The notes beneath the pieces are model-generated. The model was given only the letters and a program-made list of their open reading frames with translations, searched no databases and was not told the origin of the DNA. Shown here one piece after another: positions 6,519-10,160 of a stretch of DNA of 10,160 nucleotides (the stretch's first letter is position 1; each line of letters opens with the position of its first letter). Location: NCBI GenBank assembly GCA_030592085.1, contig JAUUZV010000075.1:1-10160 (forward strand), in the 5' to 3' direction. Made by a program: the position numbers and the translations under genes. Origin of the DNA: Clostridia bacterium. GTDB lineage: Bacteria > Bacillota > Clostridia > DUPQ01.

Positions 6519-7559
6519 ATGACACAGAAGATTCTATTTGTTATTCATTCGCTATCAATTGGTGGTGCACAGAAGATGATATATATGGTTGCTAGCTTTT
6601 TTGCACAAAAAGGACATGATGTAACTATTATTACCATAAGTGATAAACAAATTAAATACCCATTAGAAAACAATATAAAACATAGATATCTTTATCAATC
6701 AACAAGTAAAAATCATAGCCTATTTAATAATATTTCTCTTCTTCGTTCATATATAAAGCGTGAGCAATTTACAACTGTATTTTCTTTTATATGTAAAATA
6801 AATATGGTAACCATACTAGCATGTTTACGATTAAAAACATCATTATATGTATCGGTACGAAATGATCCTAGATATAATATGAGTGCATTTGGTAAGTTAA
6901 TAAGAAATATCCTATATCATCTACCCAAAGGTATTATTTTTCAAAACAAACAAGAACTTTTATATTTTCCAAAGAGTGTAAGAAAAAAAGGGAAGATTAT
7001 TAACAATCCAATTGAAGCAAATTTACCTTTAAAAAATACATCCAAGTTTACTTATAATATTATAATGGCTGGGTATTTATGTGAACAAAAAAATTATCAT
7101 TTAGCTATTAAAGGATTTGCTCTATTTAATAAAGCAAATCCTTTATATAAACTTCATATCTATGGAAATGGGAAACAAGAAGAATTAAAAAATTTAATTA
7201 AAGAATATCATTTATCTTCCTCAGTTTTCATATACTCTACCACCAAAGATATATATGAAAAAATGTATGAAAGTGATATATATTTATCAACCTCCTTGTA
7301 TGAAGGAATATCTAATTCAATATTAGAAGCTATAGGTTTAGGCTTACCAGTAGTAGTTACTGATTGTTCCCGTGATTTAGTTGAATCAGGTTATAATGGT
7401 ATTGTAATAAAAGAAAACAAACCAGAGGCTGTTGCTAATTCTTTAGAGGAAATTATTAATAACCGTAATTTTTGGAAAAACGCAAATGAGTATTCAAAGA
7501 AATTACGAAAAGAACTTACATTAGAAATTATTGGAGAGAAATGGTATAAACTCTTATAG
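6519..7559 (+). CDS. GT-B fold glycosyltransferase (GT4 type)
   Basis: This 346-residue cytoplasmic or membrane-associated enzyme should add one sugar to the repeat unit of the locus glycan. The N-terminal domain opens with KILFVIHSLSIGGAQKMIY (residues 4-22), the glycine-rich loop of GT4 enzymes. In the C-terminal domain, AGYLCEQKNYHLAI (about 184-197) supplies the K191-N192 donor contact, HIYGNG lies at 213-218, and the E-x7-E motif is E262...E270 in YEGISNSILEA, followed by GLPVVVTD. It is full length. The start is ATG 6519, ten bases after AGGAG (6504-6508). It is clearly a different family member from the transferase at 2886, sharing only fold motifs. The VanZ-like gene follows after 24 bases, so the two are probably co-transcribed. 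Donor and acceptor cannot be deduced. Confidence 0.87.
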   Translation: MTQKILFVIHSLSIGGAQKMIYMVASFFAQKGHDVTIITISDKQIKYPLENNIKHRYLYQSTSKNHSLFNNISLLRSYIKREQFTTVFSFICKINMVTILACLRLKTSLYVSVRNDPRYNMSAFGKLIRNILYHLPKGIIFQNKQELLYFPKSVRKKGKIINNPIEANLPLKNTSKFTYNIIMAGYLCEQKNYHLAIKGFALFNKANPLYKLHIYGNGKQEELKNLIKEYHLSSSVFIYSTTKDIYEKMYESDIYLSTSLYEGISNSILEAIGLGLPVVVTDCSRDLVESGYNGIVIKENKPEAVANSLEEIINNRNFWKNANEYSKKLRKELTLEIIGEKWYKLL

Positions 7560-7583
7560 TAGCTAAATGATTTTGGGGAATTA

Positions 7584-8066
7584 ATGAAAAGAAAAATATT
7601 GCTTATAATATTAATATTATGGACAGCTTTTGTATTCTATAACTCAATTAAAACTGCAGCTGATTCAATAAAAGATAGTAGTCTAATTGTTGACACCGTT
7701 AAAAAGGTAATTGAATATACATATGACGATCAAGTTCCAGAAGCAATTGAATATTATATTGATAATAACTTTCAAACTACTTTGCGTAATTTTGCACATG
7801 GATTTGAGTTCTTTGTATTATATATATTAGTGTATTTGAATATTAGATATTTAAATATGTGTGGTCTAAAATTATTATTAAATGGATTGTATGTGTGCTT
7901 ATTTGTAGCTATCATTGATGAAAACATACAAATATTTGTTAAAGGTAGGGGATTTCAGGTGTCTGATCTTATTACTGATCTTTTTGGAAGTCTTATAGCT
8001 TTAGGAATTGTTTATATAATTAGTAAGTATATAAAAAAAGATTATGGTGTGTGTAGAATGGAGTAA
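7584..8066 (+). CDS. VanZ-like membrane protein
   Basis: This 160-residue integral membrane protein matches the VanZ-like family. An N-terminal helix (about 4-20) is followed by FYNS (18-21), the family's usual N-S pattern. RNFAHGFEFFVLY at 68-80 matches the conserved R-K/N-x-A-H-x-x-E-[FY] block, then a helix near 97-111, then DENIQIFVKGRGFQVSDLITDLFGS (112-136) with the conserved DE-x2-Q, G-R and D-x3-D residues, and a final helix to about 150. VanZ gives low-level teicoplanin resistance by an unknown mechanism; relatives are common in cell-envelope loci and most are not resistance genes. A GGGG ribosome site at 7575-7578 supports ATG 7584. Its place after a glycosyltransferase suggests envelope or lipid-linked glycan work rather than antibiotic resistance. 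Confidence 0.82.
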   Translation: MKRKILLIILILWTAFVFYNSIKTAADSIKDSSLIVDTVKKVIEYTYDDQVPEAIEYYIDNNFQTTLRNFAHGFEFFVLYILVYLNIRYLNMCGLKLLLNGLYVCLFVAIIDENIQIFVKGRGFQVSDLITDLFGSLIALGIVYIISKYIKKDYGVCRME

Positions 8067-8143
8067 AGAATAATCAATTAGAAATGATGCTGCTAAAATA
8101 CAGACGTACATTCCTGGAAACGTGAGCGTGTTTTCATATAATG

Positions 8144-8172
8144 TGTCAAGTAAAAAAGAAATAAACTTGACA
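8144..8172. promoter_or_regulatory. Inverted repeat overlapping the -35 box of the second abiE locus
   Basis: TGTCAAGT (8144-8151) and ACTTGACA (8165-8172) are an exact 8-base inverted repeat with a 13-base spacer. The right arm contains the whole -35 hexamer, so a bound protein would compete with RNA polymerase. The neighbouring AbiEi-like antitoxin is the natural candidate, by analogy with AbiEi autorepression. The sequence differs from the TCACAA operators of the first locus. Confidence 0.45.
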
Positions 8173-8195
8173 ATATATCACAAAATACTTATCAT
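8167..8195 (+). promoter_or_regulatory. Promoter of the second abiE locus
   Basis: A consensus -35 TTGACA (8167-8172) and a -10 TATCAT (8190-8195) are separated by 17 bases, 23 bases upstream of the antitoxin ATG. TCACAA, the operator half-site of the first locus, occurs at 8178-8183 inside the spacer, in almost the same place relative to the -35 box as at the first promoter. No matching TTGTGA arm is present downstream. Confidence 0.65.
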
Positions 8196-8218
8196 TAAAT
8201 GTATAGGAAAGTAGAATT

Positions 8219-8920
8219 ATGAAATATACCCAGGTAATTTTCAAAGAAATAATGAAATATAAAACAAAGGAAATTATTGTTGCGAATCAACTATATAAAG
8301 AAAAGTTCAAATATATATCTGAACCTACTTATTATAAGGTGCTTTCAAGACTGGAATTTAGTGGAGCACTAGTAAGGATTTCAAAGGGTATTTATTGCAA
8401 ACCAGAAGAGGGTAAGTTTCAAAAAGTTATAGCTAACGAAAAAAATATTATTGAATATTATATTGGTAAAAATGGGAATAAAGGTGTTTTTTCAGGATAT
8501 AGATTGTTCAGTAAATATGAAATGACTACACAAGTATCTAAGAATATTGAATTACTTTCAACAATTTCAACGAATGAAAAAACTACTATAAAGAATATTT
8601 CAATTAAGAAGATTAATCTTAAGTTAAATCAAAGAACAATCAAAATGGTAGAGTTTCTTGAAATACTTCAGAACTATATGAAAATTGAAGAATTAAATTA
8701 TAATAAGTTTTGTGAATACATTAAAATATCAGTTAATAATTATAATGAGGAAACGGTTAAAGAAATTCTAAAATCTGTAAAATATAAAAAATCCACAATT
8801 GCTTCGTTGGTTAATGTCTTGAATTTTTACAAAATTGAGACCAAATTAAACGAATCCCTCAATGGAACGTCCAAATATAAGTCAATAGAAATGGAGAAAA
8901 TACATGCGGCTGCATCATAG
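8219..8920 (+). CDS. AbiEi-like antitoxin, second copy, now without an intact toxin
   Basis: This 233-residue protein is a second, divergent AbiEi/DUF6088-type antitoxin and probable repressor. Its N-terminal winged-helix region has VLSRLEFSGALVRISKGIYCKP (41-62), matching the first antitoxin's LSRL, R-x3-G-x-Y-x-KP pattern in the same spacing, and TTQV recurs farther on in MTTQVSKNIELL. The C-terminal half is lysine- and asparagine-rich and poorly alike, so its toxin specificity probably differs. ATG 8219 follows AGGAAAG (8205-8211) by seven bases. The frame is uninterrupted with no sign of decay, although the overlapping toxin gene is truncated. Retention may reflect a regulatory role, protection against a related toxin (anti-addiction), or recent toxin loss. 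Family assignment rests on recognised motifs. Confidence 0.75.
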   Translation: MKYTQVIFKEIMKYKTKEIIVANQLYKEKFKYISEPTYYKVLSRLEFSGALVRISKGIYCKPEEGKFQKVIANEKNIIEYYIGKNGNKGVFSGYRLFSKYEMTTQVSKNIELLSTISTNEKTTIKNISIKKINLKLNQRTIKMVEFLEILQNYMKIEELNYNKFCEYIKISVNNYNEETVKEILKSVKYKKSTIASLVNVLNFYKIETKLNESLNGTSKYKSIEMEKIHAAAS

Positions 8921-9065
8921 AAAAGCAGAGTTTGAGGAATTAATTGGACTTACTTCAGAAAAGTACAGTTTACCTGCGTCCGCAGTAAGAAAAACAATTT
9001 TGGCTTTATTAATCACACAAGAACACCAGTGCCATCAAAAATGGGAGAAAAACAACAAATGTTAA
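8904..9065 (+). pseudogene. Truncated AbiEii-like toxin gene (N-terminal remnant, 53 codons)
   Basis: ATG 8904 lies seven bases after GGAG (8893-8896) and overlaps the antitoxin end by 17 bases, the normal antitoxin-toxin arrangement. The first residues, MRLHHRKAEFEELIGLTSEKY followed by LPASAVRK, match the usual beginning of AbiEii-type toxins, where the next residues are a (V)xKDYW-like motif and then the GG[ST]S catalytic loop. Here the match stops at about residue 29-30 and unrelated sequence runs to TAA 9063-9065. No GGTSLSK or D-x-D follows in any frame before the next gene, so the product cannot be a catalytic toxin. The break probably lies near 8990-8995; a small palindrome CTGCG-TC-CGCAG occurs at 8974-8985, just before it. 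The remnant's last codons overlap the proposed start of the glycosyltransferase gene. Confidence 0.65.
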
Positions 9066-9997
9066 AAGAGATGAATAGTAAAAAAGTTCAGATTTTATTA
9101 TCAACATATAATGGTGAAAAGTACTTAAATGATTTACTTAAATCTCTATTAACTCAAACATATAAAAATATAAACATATTAATAAGAGATGATGGCTCTA
9201 TTGATAATACTATAGAAATATTAAAAGAATATAGTAAACAAGATAATATAAAAGTTGTTTTAGGTGAAAACTTAGGTGCAAAGAATAGCTTTTTTGAATT
9301 AATTAAAATTGCAGATGAAAATTATGACTATTATTCTTTTTGTGATCAAGATGATATTTGGATAGATGAAAAAACAGAAAAGGCAATCAAATTATTAGAA
9401 AATGAAAATAAAGATATCCCTCTTTTATATTTTTCTAATAAAACAGTAGTTGATGAATCTTTAAACCTTATTGGATATGTATCAAATCCACGAAGAGAAC
9501 TATCCCTTGAAAATGCAATTGTTGAGAATCTTGTAAGTGGGTGTACAATAGTAATAAATAGAAGAACAAGAGAATCACTATTAGATAGATTTCCTAAATA
9601 TACATCTATGCATGATAATTGGATGTATAAAGTAGTTTCAGCCTTTGGTAAAGTTATATATGATAAAAACTCATATATACTATATAGACAACATTCTAAT
9701 AATGTATCTGGAGTAGAGATAAACTTTATAAAATCTTGGAAAAGCAAAATCTTTATTAGTAAAAGTAAACGAGCTATTGTAAGGGAAAAGCGAGTACATG
9801 TACTTGTTCAAGTAAAAGAATTTTATGATATTTTTTATGAAAGATTAAGCGATTCTCAAAGAAAGTTTTTAGAAGATTTTATTAACAAACCAAATACAAT
9901 ATTTAAGAGAGTAATATATGTATTAAAAGCAAAATGGTATAGACAAAAAATATTTGATGATCTTATATTTAAAATATTAGTAATTTTTAGGAGATAG
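9059..9997 (+). CDS. GT2 (GT-A fold) glycosyltransferase, probable rhamnosyltransferase
   Basis: This enzyme of about 312 residues transfers a sugar from an NDP-sugar to a growing glycan on the cytoplasmic side. The N terminus is KVQILLSTYNGEKYL (9-23), typical of GT2. RDDGS at 43-47 contacts the nucleotide, DQDDIW at 96-101 is the metal-binding D-x-D region, and SMHDNWMY (183-190) followed by LYRQHSNNVSG (209-219) is the acceptor-side pattern seen in rhamnosyltransferase-type GT2 proteins. The adjacent rfbA/rmlA, an enzyme of dTDP-L-rhamnose synthesis, supports rhamnose as donor. Start choice is uncertain: ATG 9059 has GGGAGA (9043-9048) upstream and is preferred; ATG 9071 would fit the protein equally well; a GTG at 9029 lies within the toxin remnant and is unlikely. 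No own promoter is obvious, so transcription may come from 8167-8195. Confidence 0.85.
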   Translation: MLKEMNSKKVQILLSTYNGEKYLNDLLKSLLTQTYKNINILIRDDGSIDNTIEILKEYSKQDNIKVVLGENLGAKNSFFELIKIADENYDYYSFCDQDDIWIDEKTEKAIKLLENENKDIPLLYFSNKTVVDESLNLIGYVSNPRRELSLENAIVENLVSGCTIVINRRTRESLLDRFPKYTSMHDNWMYKVVSAFGKVIYDKNSYILYRQHSNNVSGVEINFIKSWKSKIFISKSKRAIVREKRVHVLVQVKEFYDIFYERLSDSQRKFLEDFINKPNTIFKRVIYVLKAKWYRQKIFDDLIFKILVIFRR

Positions 9998-10001
9998 TTA
10001 G

Positions 10002-10160
10002 ATGAAAGGTATTATATTAGCAGGTGGCTTAGGAACTAGGTTATATCCACTAACAGCAGTAGTTAGTAAACAATTACTACCTGTATATGATAAACCAATG
10101 ATTTATTATCCATTATCAATATTAATGTTAGCAGGTATAAGTGATATATTAATTATTTCA
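10002..10160 (+). CDS. rfbA: Glucose-1-phosphate thymidylyltransferase RmlA/RfbA (5' part, runs off window)
   Basis: The visible 53 residues open with MKGIILAGGLGTRLYPLT, the nucleotide-binding G-G-x-G-T-R-L-x-P-x-T signature, followed by SKQLLPVYDKPMIYYPLS, the near-invariant RmlA block with the catalytic lysine and sugar-phosphate contacts. The enzyme joins glucose 1-phosphate and dTTP to give dTDP-glucose, the first step toward dTDP-L-rhamnose; rmlB, rmlC and rmlD would be expected downstream, beyond the window. ATG 10002 lies eight bases after AGGAG (9989-9993), which overlaps the end of the glycosyltransferase gene; the stop-to-start gap is four bases, so the two form one transcription unit. 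The long regulated form and short form of RmlA cannot be told apart from this fragment. Confidence 0.93.
   Translation, partial: MKGIILAGGLGTRLYPLTAVVSKQLLPVYDKPMIYYPLSILMLAGISDILIIS

Noticed and set aside
8083..8123. Tiny ATG-started frame of 13 codons upstream of the second abiE locus
   Set aside because: It has no clear ribosome site or recognisable sequence and is too short to support as a gene or leader peptide.
9346..9747. Open frame on the - strand, 133 codons
   Set aside because: It is antisense to the GT2 gene, including its D-x-D region, and looks like a shadow in A+T-rich DNA.

Overview
The window is strongly A+T-rich. All recognisable genes lie on the + strand, most with AGGAG-type ribosome sites and short gaps or overlaps. 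Codon use (AAA, ATA, TTA, AGA) and gene content point to a low-GC Firmicute, most likely a Clostridia member. That is an inference from style; no rRNA or other taxonomic marker is present. The region is an accessory surface-polysaccharide locus interleaved with type IV (AbiE) toxin-antitoxin genes.

Layout: (1) 1-827 is the 3' end of a large protein resembling the C-terminal part of a poorly characterised, probably carbohydrate-active family. (2) 983-2725 is a complete abiE operon: a promoter with two matched inverted-repeat operators, an AbiEi/DUF6088 antitoxin (1111-1737) and an overlapping AbiEii nucleotidyltransferase toxin (1730-2725). (3) 2728-2847 is a less A+T-rich reading frame with no start, apparently a gene remnant. 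(4) 2886-8066 is a polysaccharide module: a GT-B glycosyltransferase, a PIG-L-type deacetylase, two unrecognised membrane-anchored proteins with overlapping genes, a second GT-B glycosyltransferase and a VanZ-like membrane protein. (5) 8144-9065 is a second abiE locus with its own promoter and an apparently intact antitoxin, but a toxin gene cut to 53 codons. (6) 9059 to the end is a GT2 glycosyltransferase of the rhamnosyltransferase type followed by the start of rfbA/rmlA, the first enzyme of dTDP-L-rhamnose synthesis.

How it fits together: the glycosyltransferases, deacetylase and RmlA suggest assembly of a rhamnose-containing, possibly partly de-N-acetylated, cell-surface glycan. The two abiE loci bracket the 2.9-8.1 kb module. 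The first looks functional and autoregulated. The second looks like a decayed copy whose promoter and antitoxin survive directly upstream of GT2-rfbA, with no obvious terminator between, so a toxin-antitoxin promoter may now drive polysaccharide genes. I saw no tRNA, rRNA, CRISPR array, intact insertion sequence or convincing intrinsic terminator.
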